From the NCBI RefSeq assembly GCF_006788895.1, contig NZ_VFRA01000001.1:1984001-2048000 (forward strand): 64,000 bases of DNA, read 5' to 3'. This stretch comes from Rhodoglobus vestalii. GTDB lineage: Bacteria > Actinomycetota > Actinomycetes > Actinomycetales > Microbacteriaceae. Below are positions 1-13,063 of the stretch, piece after piece; the stretch's first letter is position 1, and each line of letters begins with the position of its first letter. A program made the position numbers and the translations under genes. The notes beneath the pieces are model-generated. The model had not been told where the DNA came from, did not search any database, and saw only the letters and a list, made by a program, of their open reading frames with translations.

Positions 1-231
1 GCGCCTGCAACCGGAACACCAGAGCCCGGCGGCTTCGCCCCCATTGATTTGCTGCGGATGGTGCGCCAAATTGTGCTCGAAACGGATGTCGTGGGTTTCG
101 ACATCATGGAGGTCGCCCCGGCCTATGACCACGCCGATATCACCGTCAACAATGCCCACCGTTTGATCTGGGAAGCATTCGGGGCCATGGCAGCAAAGAA
201 GCGTACGGCGGGACTCACAGCAAACCCCTAG
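1..231 (+). CDS. speB: Agmatinase/arginase-family ureohydrolase, 3' end only
   Basis: The reading frame is open from the first base of the window and ends with TAG at 229-231, so only the last 76 residues are present. They contain GTPEPGGF followed by VVGFDIMEVAPAYDHADIT, the C-terminal signature of the agmatinase branch of the Mn-dependent ureohydrolases, which release urea or a related amidine product from guanidino compounds. The metal-binding part lies outside the window, so the exact substrate (agmatine, guanidinobutyrate or another) cannot be told. It runs in the same direction as rpoB but is separated by a promoter, so it is probably not cotranscribed with it. Confidence 0.75.
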   Translation, partial: APATGTPEPGGFAPIDLLRMVRQIVLETDVVGFDIMEVAPAYDHADITVNNAHRLIWEAFGAMAAKKRTAGLTANP

Positions 232-261
232 TCGAAATCGCCGCATTGGTCAAGAATCGGG

Positions 262-291
262 TGGACACGGCGCGGCAAACCGGCTTATAGT
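262..291 (+). promoter_or_regulatory. Probable sigma-A promoter of rpoBC
   Basis: A -35 box TGGACA (262-267; five of six consensus bases) is followed after 18 bases by a -10 box TATAGT (286-291). Transcription would start near 298 and give a leader of about 145 bases before the chosen rpoB start at 443. It lies in the only gap between the agmatinase gene and rpoB. Confidence 0.6.
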
Positions 292-442
292 AGATCCTTG
301 CGCTCCCAGACAAATTAAGCAGTCATATTGCGGACAGCTGGGTGCCCCGAGTATAGCGGCGGGGTGATTCTGGTGAGCATTTCATTACCGACCGTCAATT
401 ATCTTGACAGACGAACCCGACGGGGTTCACGGAGGTTGTTCC

Positions 443-3400
443 TTGGCTGCTGCGCGCGATGCGTCCACCAATAAGTCCCCGAAAAATGGCCGCTCAGCTT
501 CGCGGCTCTCTTTCGCCAAAATCACTGACACACTCACGGTTCCCGATCTGCTCGCACTGCAGACCGAGAGCTTTGATTGGCTCGTCGGAAATGATGACTG
601 GATTCAGCGTACGACCGACGGTGTAGCTGCCGGTCGCACCGATATGCCGTCACGCAGTGGTCTCGATGAAATCTTTGAAGAGATTTCGCCGATCGAAGAC
701 CTCGGCGAGACGATGCAGTTGTCGTTTACGGAGCCGGAGCTCGAACAGCCCAAGTACTCCATCGATGAGTGCAAGGAGCGCGGCAAGACTTTTGCTGCGC
801 CCCTTTATGTGAACGCCGAGTTCATGAACCACCTCACCGGTGAGATCAAGACTCAGACCGTGTTCATGGGTGACTTCCCGCTGATGACCGCTCGCGGTAC
901 CTTCATCATCAACGGAACCGAGCGCGTCGTTGTTTCGCAGCTCGTGCGTTCGCCCGGTGTCTACTTTGACCGCCAGCCCGAGAAGCTCTCCGACAAAGAC
1001 ATTTATTCGGCGCGCATCATCCCCAGCCGCGGTGCGTGGCTTGAGTTTGAGATCGACAAGCGCGACCAGGTCGGCGTTCGTATCGACCGCAAGCGCAAGC
1101 AGTCGGTCACCGTTTTCCTGAAGGCCCTCGGCCTCACCAGCGAAGAGATCCTTGCCGAGTTCAAGGGTTTCCCCTCGATCGAAGCCACCTTGGAGAAAGA
1201 CAACATCCTCACCAAGGAAGAAGCACTCAAGGACATCTACCGCAAGCTTCGCCCCGGTGAGCAGGTTGCTGCCGAAGCTGCCCGCGCGCTGCTTGACAAC
1301 TTCTACTTCAACTCCAAGCGCTACGACCTCGCGAAGGTTGGTCGTTACAAGATCAACCGCAAGCTCGGTCTCGACACCGACATTAAAGAGTCGGTGCTCA
1401 CGGTTGAAGACATCATCGCAACCATCAAGTACATGGTTTCGTTGCACGACACCGCGGCTCCCATCGTTTCGGTCAGTGACAGCGGTGTGGCCAGTGTCAA
1501 GGGCGTGCGCGATGGCAAGAAGGTGAACGTTCGTCTCGACATTGACGACATTGACCACTTCGGCAACCGCCGCATCCGTGCCGTCGGTGAGCTCATCCAG
1601 AACCAGGTTCGCACCGGCCTCAGCCGTATGGAGCGTGTTGTTCGTGAGCGCATGACCACACAGGACATCGAAGCGATCACCCCGCAAACACTGATCAACG
1701 TGCGCCCCGTCGTCGCCGCGATCAAGGAATTCTTCGGCACTTCGCAGCTTTCGCAGTTCATGGATCAGAACAACCCGCTCGCGGGACTGACCCACAAGCG
1801 TCGACTGTCGGCGCTGGGCCCGGGTGGTTTGAGTCGTGAGCGCGCCGGTGTTGAAGTTCGAGACGTTCACCCCTCTCACTACGGCCGTATGTGCCCGATT
1901 GAGACTCCGGAGGGCCCCAACATTGGGCTGATCGGTTCGCTCGCATCGTTCGCCCGCATCAACGCATTCGGGTTCATCGAGACCCCGTACCGTCGCCTCA
2001 TTAATGGCACGGTCTCGACCACGATCGACTACCTGACGGCAAGCGAAGAAGACGAATTCGTTGTCGCTCAGGCAAACGCACCGCTCACCAAGGACATGAA
2101 GTTCGCTGAGCCACGCGTTCTGGCACGCAAGAAGAGTGGCGAGGTCGACCTCGTTCCCGTCGAAGACATTGCCTACATGGATGTGTCGCCGCGCCAGATG
2201 GTGTCGGTAGCCACCTCGCTCATCCCCTTCCTCGAGCACGACGATGCAAACCGCGCACTCATGGGCGCCAACATGCAGCGTCAGGCTGTTCCGCTGCTGC
2301 GCAGCGAGAGCCCGCTCGTGGGAACCGGTATGGAAGGCTTTGCCGCCATTGACGCGGGAGACGTTGTCACCACGCTCAAGGCCGGTGTTGTTTCCGAGGT
2401 TTCGGCCGACGTCGTTGTTGTTCAGCTGGATGAGGGCGGAACCCAGGAATACTTCCTGCGCAAGTTCGACCGCTCCAACCAGGGTACGAGCTACAACCAT
2501 CGGGTCATCGTCAGCGCCGGAGACCGCGTCGAAGAGGGCCAGGTTATTGCCGATGGCCCCGCGACCGAGAACGGTGAGCTTGCACTCGGAAAGAACCTGC
2601 TCGTGGCATTCATGCCGTGGGAGGGTCACAACTTCGAAGACGCGATCATCCTGAGCCAAAATCTGGTGAAAGACGACGTACTGTCGTCCATCCACATCGA
2701 AGAGTATGAAGTGGATGCTCGTGACACCAAGCTCGGTAAAGAAGAGATCACGCGCGATCTGCCGAACGTTAGCCCAGAACTTTTGGCTGACCTCGACGAG
2801 CGTGGCATCATCCGCATCGGTGCTGAGGTTCGCCCCGGCGACATCCTCGTCGGCAAGGTCACACCCAAGGGTGAAACCGAGCTGTCGGCCGAAGAGCGAC
2901 TGCTTCGCGCCATCTTCAACGAGAAGAGCCGCGAAGTTCGCGACACCTCACTGAAGGTTCCCCACGGTGAAGCCGGCACGATCATCGCCGTCAAGGAGTT
3001 CTCCGCCGACAACGATGACGAGCTTGGCTCGGGCGTCAACCAGCGTGTTGTCGTGTACATCGCCCAGAAGCGCAAGATCACCGAAGGTGACAAGCTCGCT
3101 GGTCGTCACGGCAACAAGGGTGTTATCTCCAAGATTCTGCCTGTCGAAGACATGCCGTTCCTTGAGGATGGAACCCCGGTTGACATCATCCTGAACCCGC
3201 TCGGTATTCCCGGTCGAATGAACTTCGGCCAGGTGCTCGAAACTCACCTCGGGTGGGTTGCGAAGCAGGGTTGGGAAGTTGAGGGTGACCCTGAGTGGGC
3301 GCGTTCGTTGCCGGCAGAGGCTTACAAAGCCGAACCCGGTACCAAGGTTGCTACTCCCGTATTCGACGGTGCTTACGAAGAGGAGATCGCGGGTCTGCTT

Positions 3401-3967
3401 GACTCCACGACCCCCACTCGTGACGGTGTTCGACTCATCGACTCCACCGGCAAAACCCGGCTGTTCGATGGTCGCTCGGGTGAGCCATTCCCGGCTCCCG
3501 TTTCGGTCGGTTACATGTACATCCTCAAGCTGCACCACCTCGTTGACGACAAGATTCACGCTCGCTCAACCGGTCCGTACTCCATGATCACGCAGCAGCC
3601 ACTCGGTGGTAAGGCGCAGTTCGGTGGACAGCGTTTCGGTGAGATGGAAGTGTGGGCACTTGAGGCCTACGGTGCCGCGTACGCACTGCAGGAGCTTCTG
3701 ACGATTAAGTCGGATGACATCCTCGGCCGCGTCAAGGTATACGAAGCAATCGTCAAGGGCGAGAACATCCAGGAGCCCGGTATCCCCGAGAGCTTCAAGG
3801 TGCTCATCAAGGAAATGCAGTCGCTGTGCCTCAACGTCGAAGTTCTTTCGGCCGACGGCTCAACGGTCAACCTCCGCGACACGGACGATGAAGCGTTCCG
3901 TGCCGCAGAAGAGTTGGGCATCAACATTTCCGCGCGGTTCGAATCCTCGTCTGTTGACGAGATCTAA
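443..3967 (+). CDS. rpoB: DNA-directed RNA polymerase beta subunit
   Basis: Core subunit of RNA polymerase, forming one jaw of the active-site cleft with RpoC. An upstream TTG at 404 would add 13 residues, but a clear ribosome site GGAGG (431-435) sits seven bases before the TTG at 443, giving LAAARDAS as the N-terminus, which fits related actinomycetes; I therefore start at 443 (1174 aa, normal for actinobacteria). The rifampicin region [20 protein letters not shown] is intact, with D441, H451 and S456 all present, so no rifampicin-resistance substitution is seen there. The [12 protein letters not shown] motif near the active site is also intact. rpoC follows after 43 bases with no terminator between them. 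Confidence 0.98.
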   Translation: MAAARDASTNKSPKNGRSASRLSFAKITDTLTVPDLLALQTESFDWLVGNDDWIQRTTDGVAAGRTDMPSRSGLDEIFEEISPIEDLGETMQLSFTEPELEQPKYSIDECKERGKTFAAPLYVNAEFMNHLTGEIKTQTVFMGDFPLMTARGTFIINGTERVVVSQLVRSPGVYFDRQPEKLSDKDIYSARIIPSRGAWLEFEIDKRDQVGVRIDRKRKQSVTVFLKALGLTSEEILAEFKGFPSIEATLEKDNILTKEEALKDIYRKLRPGEQVAAEAARALLDNFYFNSKRYDLAKVGRYKINRKLGLDTDIKESVLTVEDIIATIKYMVSLHDTAAPIVSVSDSGVASVKGVRDGKKVNVRLDIDDIDHFGNRRIRAVGELIQNQVRTGLSRMERVVRERMTTQDIEAITPQTLINVRPVVAAIKEFFGTSQLSQFMDQNNPLAGLTHKRRLSALGPGGLSRERAGVEVRDVHPSHYGRMCPIETPEGPNIGLIGSLASFARINAFGFIETPYRRLINGTVSTTIDYLTASEEDEFVVAQANAPLTKDMKFAEPRVLARKKSGEVDLVPVEDIAYMDVSPRQMVSVATSLIPFLEHDDANRALMGANMQRQAVPLLRSESPLVGTGMEGFAAIDAGDVVTTLKAGVVSEVSADVVVVQLDEGGTQEYFLRKFDRSNQGTSYNHRVIVSAGDRVEEGQVIADGPATENGELALGKNLLVAFMPWEGHNFEDAIILSQNLVKDDVLSSIHIEEYEVDARDTKLGKEEITRDLPNVSPELLADLDERGIIRIGAEVRPGDILVGKVTPKGETELSAEERLLRAIFNEKSREVRDTSLKVPHGEAGTIIAVKEFSADNDDELGSGVNQRVVVYIAQKRKITEGDKLAGRHGNKGVISKILPVEDMPFLEDGTPVDIILNPLGIPGRMNFGQVLETHLGWVAKQGWEVEGDPEWARSLPAEAYKAEPGTKVATPVFDGAYEEEIAGLLDSTTPTRDGVRLIDSTGKTRLFDGRSGEPFPAPVSVGYMYILKLHHLVDDKIHARSTGPYSMITQQPLGGKAQFGGQRFGEMEVWALEAYGAAYALQELLTIKSDDILGRVKVYEAIVKGENIQEPGIPESFKVLIKEMQSLCLNVEVLSADGSTVNLRDTDDEAFRAAEELGINISARFESSSVDEI

Positions 3968-4010
3968 CCCGACCGATTACGACTGCAGAACTTTCGAAGA
4001 GAGAAGATAA

Positions 4011-7892
<3,882 letters not shown>

Positions 7893-7924
7893 GTAGTCTC
7901 GGCGTCACCCTCGGGTGATACCAC

Positions 7925-7961
7925 CGAAGGGCCCCTCGTCACTGCGACGAGGGGCCCTTCG
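7925..7961 (+). terminator. Strong terminator after rpoC, possibly bidirectional
   Basis: A perfect 16-base-pair stem (7925-7940 with 7946-7961) encloses a five-base loop ACTGC. The core is GGGCCCCTCGTC. It lies between rpoC and the end of the convergent response-regulator unit, so it may stop transcription from both sides. There is only a short T-rich tail. Confidence 0.85.
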
Positions 7962-7964
7962 TCG

Positions 7965-8057
7965 TTAGTGGGGCAGCTCCGCCTCAAGCTCCGCCTCGAG
8001 TTCGGCGCGAAAGTACTTCTGCCCATCGGTAACCTGGGCGGCAGGGTCGCTCATCAT
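7965..8057 (-). CDS. Possible 30-residue acidic small protein
   Basis: A very small open frame starts with two consecutive ATG codons (8057, 8054) and ends with TAA next to the rpoC terminator. The first ATG overlaps the TGA of the response-regulator gene by one base, an arrangement typical of coupled translation. The predicted peptide begins MMSDPAAQVTDG and ends with an acidic repeat ELEAELEAELPH. I recognise no family, and no ribosome-binding site is visible inside the end of the upstream gene. It could be chance; the evidence is only the overlap, the clean stop before the terminator and the regular Glu/Leu pattern. Confidence 0.25.
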   Translation of the reverse strand: MMSDPAAQVTDGQKYFRAELEAELEAELPH

Positions 8058-8749
8058 CAGGGTGGGGGAAGGATGCCGTCTTCAACGGCGCGCTTATAGA
8101 GGTCGACTTTGGTGTGTGCAGGCCGGCCCACCATCGCGTATTTGTAGCGGATTCGGCGAACGTACTCGGCGACGGTGCTCGACGAGAGCCCGACCCGGTG
8201 AGCGACCGCGATCGATTTATCGCCGGAGGCATAGTGGGCGAGAACTTCTTGTTCTTTCGGGCTCAGGCCTGCGGCCGCCAGCTCGGGGTCGGAGTCGAGC
8301 GCTGCGGCCCAGTCAGTTGTCGCGACCGGGTTGCCCCGTGCGGCCTCTCGTACGGCGTCGATGATGACGTCGCGGGGTTCAGATTTGCGCACGATTCCCA
8401 GCACGCCGGTGCGGGAGGCGGCGCGCACTTCAGCCGCGTTGTCAGCGCTGGTGAAGACGAGCACATTGATTCCCTGTTCGCGCAGGGCCAGCACGTTCTC
8501 AGCGATGGTGCTGCCGTCTGAGAGTCGAACATCGAGAACAACAAGATCGAGCTGGTTGGCCAAATTGCTCGCATCGCTCAGTTCGCTCGCGCCTGTCAAT
8601 TCGTTTAGCTCACGAACGCTCGCCACTGAGGCCACGATAGCGATGTCTGCACACTGCGAGAGCAGTGCTGCGAAGCCCAGCTGCACCGTCTCGTGGTCAT
8701 CAACATGGGCCACGCGATAGATGCGCAGGTCGTTGTCGTGATTGGTCAA
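8057..8749 (-). CDS. LuxR/NarL-family two-component response regulator
   Basis: A 230-residue regulator: an N-terminal receiver domain with the acidic pair D17-D18, phospho-acceptor D73 in VVLDVRL, T100/S101 and K122, then a GerE/LuxR helix-turn-helix beginning LSPKEQEVLAHY (about residues 162-225). The receiver has a longer than usual segment between strands 2 and 3 (about residues 50-66). The start is TTG at 8749, preceded by GGGGA. No histidine kinase lies nearby, so it is an orphan here. It is divergent from the CxxC protein at 8931 and about 0.8 kb from the pilus locus, so pilus regulation is possible but unproven. Confidence 0.85.
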   Translation of the reverse strand: MTNHDNDLRIYRVAHVDDHETVQLGFAALLSQCADIAIVASVASVRELNELTGASELSDASNLANQLDLVVLDVRLSDGSTIAENVLALREQGINVLVFTSADNAAEVRAASRTGVLGIVRKSEPRDVIIDAVREAARGNPVATTDWAAALDSDPELAAAGLSPKEQEVLAHYASGDKSIAVAHRVGLSSSTVAEYVRRIRYKYAMVGRPAHTKVDLYKRAVEDGILPPP

Positions 8750-8781
8750 TCGTGTCCCCGCTCGGATCAGGGTGCAAGCGT

Positions 8782-8810
8782 TTGCGTCAGAGATTCCCCT
8801 GATGTATGAC
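8782..8810 (+). promoter_or_regulatory. Candidate promoter of the 147-residue CxxC protein gene
   Basis: TTGCGT (8782-8787) is followed after 17 bases by TATGAC (8805-8810). It lies in the divergent gap between the response regulator and the gene starting at 8931. The match is moderate, and a leader of about 110 bases would follow. Confidence 0.35.
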
Positions 8811-8930
8811 TACCGTACCGGAACAGCGCGTCTGCCCCCCAAACGGGTGTCATTCATAGTAACGACTGCCGCCCAGACCGGCATGGTGCGAGCATCAATT
8901 AGGTCATATCGATCACGGGGTGGAGGGTTT

Positions 8931-9374
8931 GTGAACAATCACGCCGTTTCTGATCTCATCGGATGCTCCCTCCAGCGCTGGTATCGCTCTGTAGCCGAGT
9001 GGTCTGGGCCCTCGGGTGGCACCGCTGAGGGGTGCATAGAGTGTCGAGCATCCGATTTCGCCGCCTTCGACCGCCTCGGGCAGTGGCCGCACGAACTAGT
9101 GCACTGCCTCGTTGACACCCTCGAGCAGGCGACACGGCACTTGGCGATTTCACTGCACGAAGATCAGCACGGTTCCATTCAGGGAAATCACACTCGGGCA
9201 CCGTGTTCGCACTGTGTCGACGACGCTAGGTCGACGGTAGCGGCGGCGGCAGCTGATCACACGCGGGATCTCATTGACGTGGTGACTGAGTGCGTGCTGC
9301 CCAGATTGGCTGTCTATGTGGAGCTGAACGCGGATCTGGTCATCAGCGCTGTCACGCACGGTGACTGGGATTAG
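8931..9374 (+). CDS. Unrecognised 147-residue protein with two CxxC pairs
   Basis: I do not recognise this family. The open frame extends upstream to 8742, but that would overlap the divergent regulator start; GTG at 8931 has a good ribosome site (TGGAGGG, 8921-8927), so I start there. The protein is soluble, with no signal peptide or membrane segment. It contains C-I-E-C (C35, C38) and C-S-H-C (C92, C95), plus C12, C59 and several histidines, which could make a zinc or iron-sulphur site. The middle (about residues 49-75) looks helical. It stands between an orphan response regulator and pilB, facing the pilus genes. Confidence 0.65.
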   Translation: MNNHAVSDLIGCSLQRWYRSVAEWSGPSGGTAEGCIECRASDFAAFDRLGQWPHELVHCLVDTLEQATRHLAISLHEDQHGSIQGNHTRAPCSHCVDDARSTVAAAAADHTRDLIDVVTECVLPRLAVYVELNADLVISAVTHGDWD

Positions 9375-9540
9375 TGACAGCCTGTTGCATTCTTGAGCGC
9401 TCTTTCCCGGCGGGCGGGTGCCCCCTTATTGCGGGACTACTAGAGTCTGTCCGTGACGGCTACCGTTAGATTCTGATGCTGCGTGTCTCGGACCGCTCGT
9501 GTTAACAGAAGCATCGTGATCGAGCGGGGAGGCACGGATC

Positions 9541-11214
9541 GTGGCAACGTTAACTGAAATCCTTATTATTCGCGGGCTTATCCCGATCGAGACCCTTGAT
9601 ACTTTCAGCGGGATGCCGCTTGAAGATGAGCCAAAGCTTCTCACTCTCGTAGAAGAGGGCACGATCACGTACGGCCAGATCGCTTCCGCTCGTGCTGCCC
9701 AGGCAGAGCTCCCGTTTGTTGAGCTGCAGGATTACCCGATCGATCGGGCGGCGGTTGCCCTTGTGCCGGCGGCTCTCTGTCGGCGCTGCGAGGTTCTTCC
9801 GATTTCTATTTCTGGCGATCTGCTGACGGTCGCCGTGGCTAACCCCGGCGACGTTGTCACTCTTGATGACCTGCGGGCGGCGACGAAGATGCACATCAGC
9901 CCGGTTGTCGCCGAGCGCCAAGATCTGCGAAATGCAATCAACCGCGTCATCCGCTCCGATGGCGAGTTGAGCGAGCTCAGCTCGGTGCTCAAAGAGGAGA
10001 CTTCGACCCCGGGAAATGATATTGTTCCGGCTCAAGAGGCAGCAGAAGATGACGCGCCCATTGTGCGGTTCGTGAACCTTCTCATCAGTCAGGCTATCCA
10101 GGACCGCGCATCAGATATCCACATTGAGCCGGCTGAGGACGGTATGAATGTTCGGTACCGCATCGACGGCGTGCTTCACCAGATGCAGAAGGCGCCGCGA
10201 CAAATTCAGAACGGTGTCATTTCTCGACTCAAGATCATGAGCGACATCGATATTTCTGAGCGTCGTAAGCCTCAGGATGGTCGGCTCTCGGTCATCCATT
10301 CTGGGCGCAAAATCGACTTGCGGGTGGCGACGCTGCCGACGGTGTGGGGCGAAAAAGTTGTTATGCGAATTCTTGATAGTTCGAGTTCGTCGATGAGCCT
10401 CAATGATCTGAATCTTTTGCAACGAAACTTTGATGCCTACCGTTCGGCATACACCAAGCCGTACGGCATGATCTTGGTCACGGGCCCGACGGGTTCGGGA
10501 AAGTCGACGACACTGTATTCGACTCTTCACACGGTTGCGAAGCCCGAACTGAATGTGATCACGGTTGAAGACCCGGTGGAGTACCGCATGGCGGGAATCA
10601 ACCAGGTGCAGGTGAATCCCAAAGCTGGTCTCACGTTTGCTAGTGCTCTGCGCTCTATCTTGCGTTCCGACCCGGATGTGGTGCTGATCGGTGAGATCCG
10701 TGACCACGAGACGGCGCAGATCGCTATCGAAGCGTCGCTCACGGGCCACCTCGTGCTCTCTACCCTGCACACTAACGATGCCCCCAGTGCTATTACCCGT
10801 CTGATCGAGATGGATATTGAGCCCTTTTTGGTGGGGTCAGCAATCGACTGTGTTGTGGCTCAGCGTCTTGCGCGCAGGCTCTGCGAGCGGTGCAAGGAGA
10901 CGTTCACCGCCGAGGTTGGCCAGATGCTCAGTTTGCGGGTTGGCTTTGATCCTGAGCGTCACGCTTTGCCCACTCTGCACCGTCCGGTGGGATGCTCGTC
11001 GTGTTCGGGCACTGGTTACCGCGGTCGGGTTGCGGTGCACGAGGTCATGTTGGTCTCGGAGGAGATTGAGCGTTTGGCGGTTCAGCGCGCTTCGAGCGCC
11101 GAAATTTCGAAGGTCGCGATTTCGCAGGGAATGTTGACGCTCCGACAGGATGGCTGGATGAAGGTTCAGCTTGGTTTCACGTCGATCGAAGAAGTTCTTC
11201 GGGTTGTTGCGTGA
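9541..11214 (+). CDS. pilB: Type IV pilus assembly ATPase PilB
   Basis: Cytoplasmic hexameric motor that powers pilus extension. An N-terminal GspE/MshE-type domain (residues 1-150) precedes the secretion ATPase core: Walker A GPTGSGKST (315-323), Walker B region DPDVVLIGEIRD (377-388) and a tetracysteine zinc site (C448, C451, C485, C488) typical of PilB/GspE and absent from PilT. Its length of 557 aa is normal. The GTG start follows a strong GGGGAGG site. It is first in the pilus operon; pilT begins 43 bases after its stop. Confidence 0.93.
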   Translation: MATLTEILIIRGLIPIETLDTFSGMPLEDEPKLLTLVEEGTITYGQIASARAAQAELPFVELQDYPIDRAAVALVPAALCRRCEVLPISISGDLLTVAVANPGDVVTLDDLRAATKMHISPVVAERQDLRNAINRVIRSDGELSELSSVLKEETSTPGNDIVPAQEAAEDDAPIVRFVNLLISQAIQDRASDIHIEPAEDGMNVRYRIDGVLHQMQKAPRQIQNGVISRLKIMSDIDISERRKPQDGRLSVIHSGRKIDLRVATLPTVWGEKVVMRILDSSSSSMSLNDLNLLQRNFDAYRSAYTKPYGMILVTGPTGSGKSTTLYSTLHTVAKPELNVITVEDPVEYRMAGINQVQVNPKAGLTFASALRSILRSDPDVVLIGEIRDHETAQIAIEASLTGHLVLSTLHTNDAPSAITRLIEMDIEPFLVGSAIDCVVAQRLARRLCERCKETFTAEVGQMLSLRVGFDPERHALPTLHRPVGCSSCSGTGYRGRVAVHEVMLVSEEIERLAVQRASSAEISKVAISQGMLTLRQDGWMKVQLGFTSIEEVLRVVA

Positions 11215-11257
11215 TGCTGCGCTCGACACGATTGCGCTTGAGACTATGGGGGAAAAT

Positions 11258-13063
11258 ATGAGCCAGGATCAACCGGGGCACGCAGATTCAGGCGTCTACG
11301 ATCTGGATTCAGATGTGCCGCCGTCACCGTCGCCGGGTTTCTCGTCCGAGTCGCCCGGAGTGAATTTCTCGCCACCGCCTCTGGTTCCGCCGTCGGCTGC
11401 CCCGACTATGCCGCCGCCCACAACGGCTCCGGCTGGTGACGCGGAGGGCTCTGGGCTGTTTGCTCCCTTTGAGGAGACGTCGCGCCGATCACAACGACGC
11501 GACACGGCAGGTTTCGCTGCTGCACCACCGCCGACCGCTGCATCGGCGGGCGGCTCAACTCCCACCGCGCCGCCCCCGACGGCTGCGCCACCGGCATCAC
11601 CGCCGCCGACTATGGCCGCTCCGGGTTCGGCCCAGACACCTCCAGCGCCGATGGATTTCCCGACGGCGCCGCCGGTGGCATCGCCGGGGCCAGACTGGGG
11701 CAAGTTCCTGGACCCACCGCCGGAGCCCGATCCCGTTCCCGAGACGGCACCAGCACCGCAGTCCCCACCGACCCAGCAGGCACCAACCCAGCAAGCACCG
11801 CCCCAGCGGGCGTCAGCGGAACCGTCGCCGCTGTTCACCGCTGATCCTCCGCGGGCGCGGCCGTCGTTTGCTGAGCGTGCGGCGCGTGCGGCGGCGGAGT
11901 CTGCTGGCGGCGCCGATGCCGCTCCGGCTGAGCCTCGGGTTTTTTCTGATCTTTCTGGCGATAGCGATCTGCTGGCGGCTCTCGACCATGTTGTGTCGGT
12001 CGGCGGTTCTGATTTGCATGTCACGGTTGATGCGACTCCGTCTATCCGGTTGCACGGTTCCCTGTCTCCGCTTCCGGGGATTGCTCCGTGGGATGGCGAC
12101 AAGACCCGCACGGCGCTGCACAGCATCATGACTGGTGAGCAGCGGGAAATCTTTGAGAAAGAGCTTGAGCTCGATTTTGCGTACACGTTGTCGGATGATG
12201 CCCGTTTTCGGGTGAACATCTACCAGCAGCGCGGTTTCATGGGTGCGGCTTTCCGTCTCATCCCGACCGATATTAAGCCGCTGAGTGAGTTGGGTGTTCC
12301 GGATACGATCGCCCGCTTTGCTCGCCTTTCGCGTGGTCTTGTGCTGGTCACGGGCCCAACGGGTTCGGGTAAGTCCACGACTCTGGCGTCGGTGATCGAC
12401 CTGGTCAATCAGGAGCGTGCCGACCACATTGTGACGGTGGAGGATCCGATTGAGTTCTTGCACGAAAACAAGCGCTCGCTCATCAACCAGCGCGAGGTCG
12501 GCAACGACACCCACTCGTTCGCTTCGGCCCTGAAGCATGTGCTGCGTCAGGACCCGGATGTCATCCTGATCGGTGAGCTTCGAGATTTGGAAACAATTTC
12601 GGTGGCGCTCACGGCGGCAGAGACCGGGCATCTGGTGTTTGCGACGCTGCACACGCAGTCTGCCGCGCAAACCATTGACCGGGTTATCGATGTGTTCCCG
12701 CCGCACCAGCAGGGTCAGGTGCGGGCGCAGTTGGCCGCCACCCTGCAGGGTGTTGTTTGTCAGACGCTGGTGAAGAGTGCTGATGGCAAGGGCCGGTGTG
12801 TGGCCACTGAGGTGATGGTTGCTACTCCCGCTATCGGAAACCTTATTCGCGAGGGCAAGACCTACCAGGTGCCGTCGGCGATGCAGGCTGGTCGCGAGTT
12901 GGGGATGCACACGATGGATCAGCATCTGGCCGATCTGGTGAATGCGGGAAAGATTGAGCGGCAGGATGCGATGGAGAAGGCTCAGAACCGTGATGAGTTA
13001 ACTCAGCTCATTCGCCGGGATAGTTCCATTTCTCAGGATTCGACACGGATGGGGAGCAACTAA
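11258..13063 (+). CDS. pilT: PilT-type retraction ATPase with a long Pro/Ala-rich N-terminal region
   Basis: Twitching-motility type ATPase expected to drive pilus retraction. The frame is open back to 11171 inside pilB, but ATG 11258 follows GGGGGAAAAT and avoids the overlap, giving 601 aa. PilT proteins are usually about 350-400 aa: here the PilT core (about residues 228-570) is preceded by some 225 residues rich in Pro, Ala, Ser and Thr, predicted to be disordered. The core has Walker A GPTGSGKST (366-374), Walker B region DPDVILIGELRD (432-443) and AIGNLIREGK, a variant of the PilT signature AIRNLIRE. It lacks the PilB tetracysteine site. Its stop overlaps the pilC start by one base. Confidence 0.9.
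   Translation: MSQDQPGHADSGVYDLDSDVPPSPSPGFSSESPGVNFSPPPLVPPSAAPTMPPPTTAPAGDAEGSGLFAPFEETSRRSQRRDTAGFAAAPPPTAASAGGSTPTAPPPTAAPPASPPPTMAAPGSAQTPPAPMDFPTAPPVASPGPDWGKFLDPPPEPDPVPETAPAPQSPPTQQAPTQQAPPQRASAEPSPLFTADPPRARPSFAERAARAAAESAGGADAAPAEPRVFSDLSGDSDLLAALDHVVSVGGSDLHVTVDATPSIRLHGSLSPLPGIAPWDGDKTRTALHSIMTGEQREIFEKELELDFAYTLSDDARFRVNIYQQRGFMGAAFRLIPTDIKPLSELGVPDTIARFARLSRGLVLVTGPTGSGKSTTLASVIDLVNQERADHIVTVEDPIEFLHENKRSLINQREVGNDTHSFASALKHVLRQDPDVILIGELRDLETISVALTAAETGHLVFATLHTQSAAQTIDRVIDVFPPHQQGQVRAQLAATLQGVVCQTLVKSADGKGRCVATEVMVATPAIGNLIREGKTYQVPSAMQAGRELGMHTMDQHLADLVNAGKIERQDAMEKAQNRDELTQLIRRDSSISQDSTRMGSN

Noticed and set aside
650..2695. 681-residue open frame on the minus strand inside rpoB
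   Set aside because: It lies fully antisense to a highly conserved gene with strong codon bias, which keeps the opposite strand open. It has no domain features, and its composition follows from the rpoB codons.
11296..12219. 307-residue Gly/Ala-rich frame antisense to pilT
   Set aside because: It mirrors the Pro/Ala-rich arm of PilT; the repeats GGG and GCC on the opposite strand create it. No coding evidence of its own.
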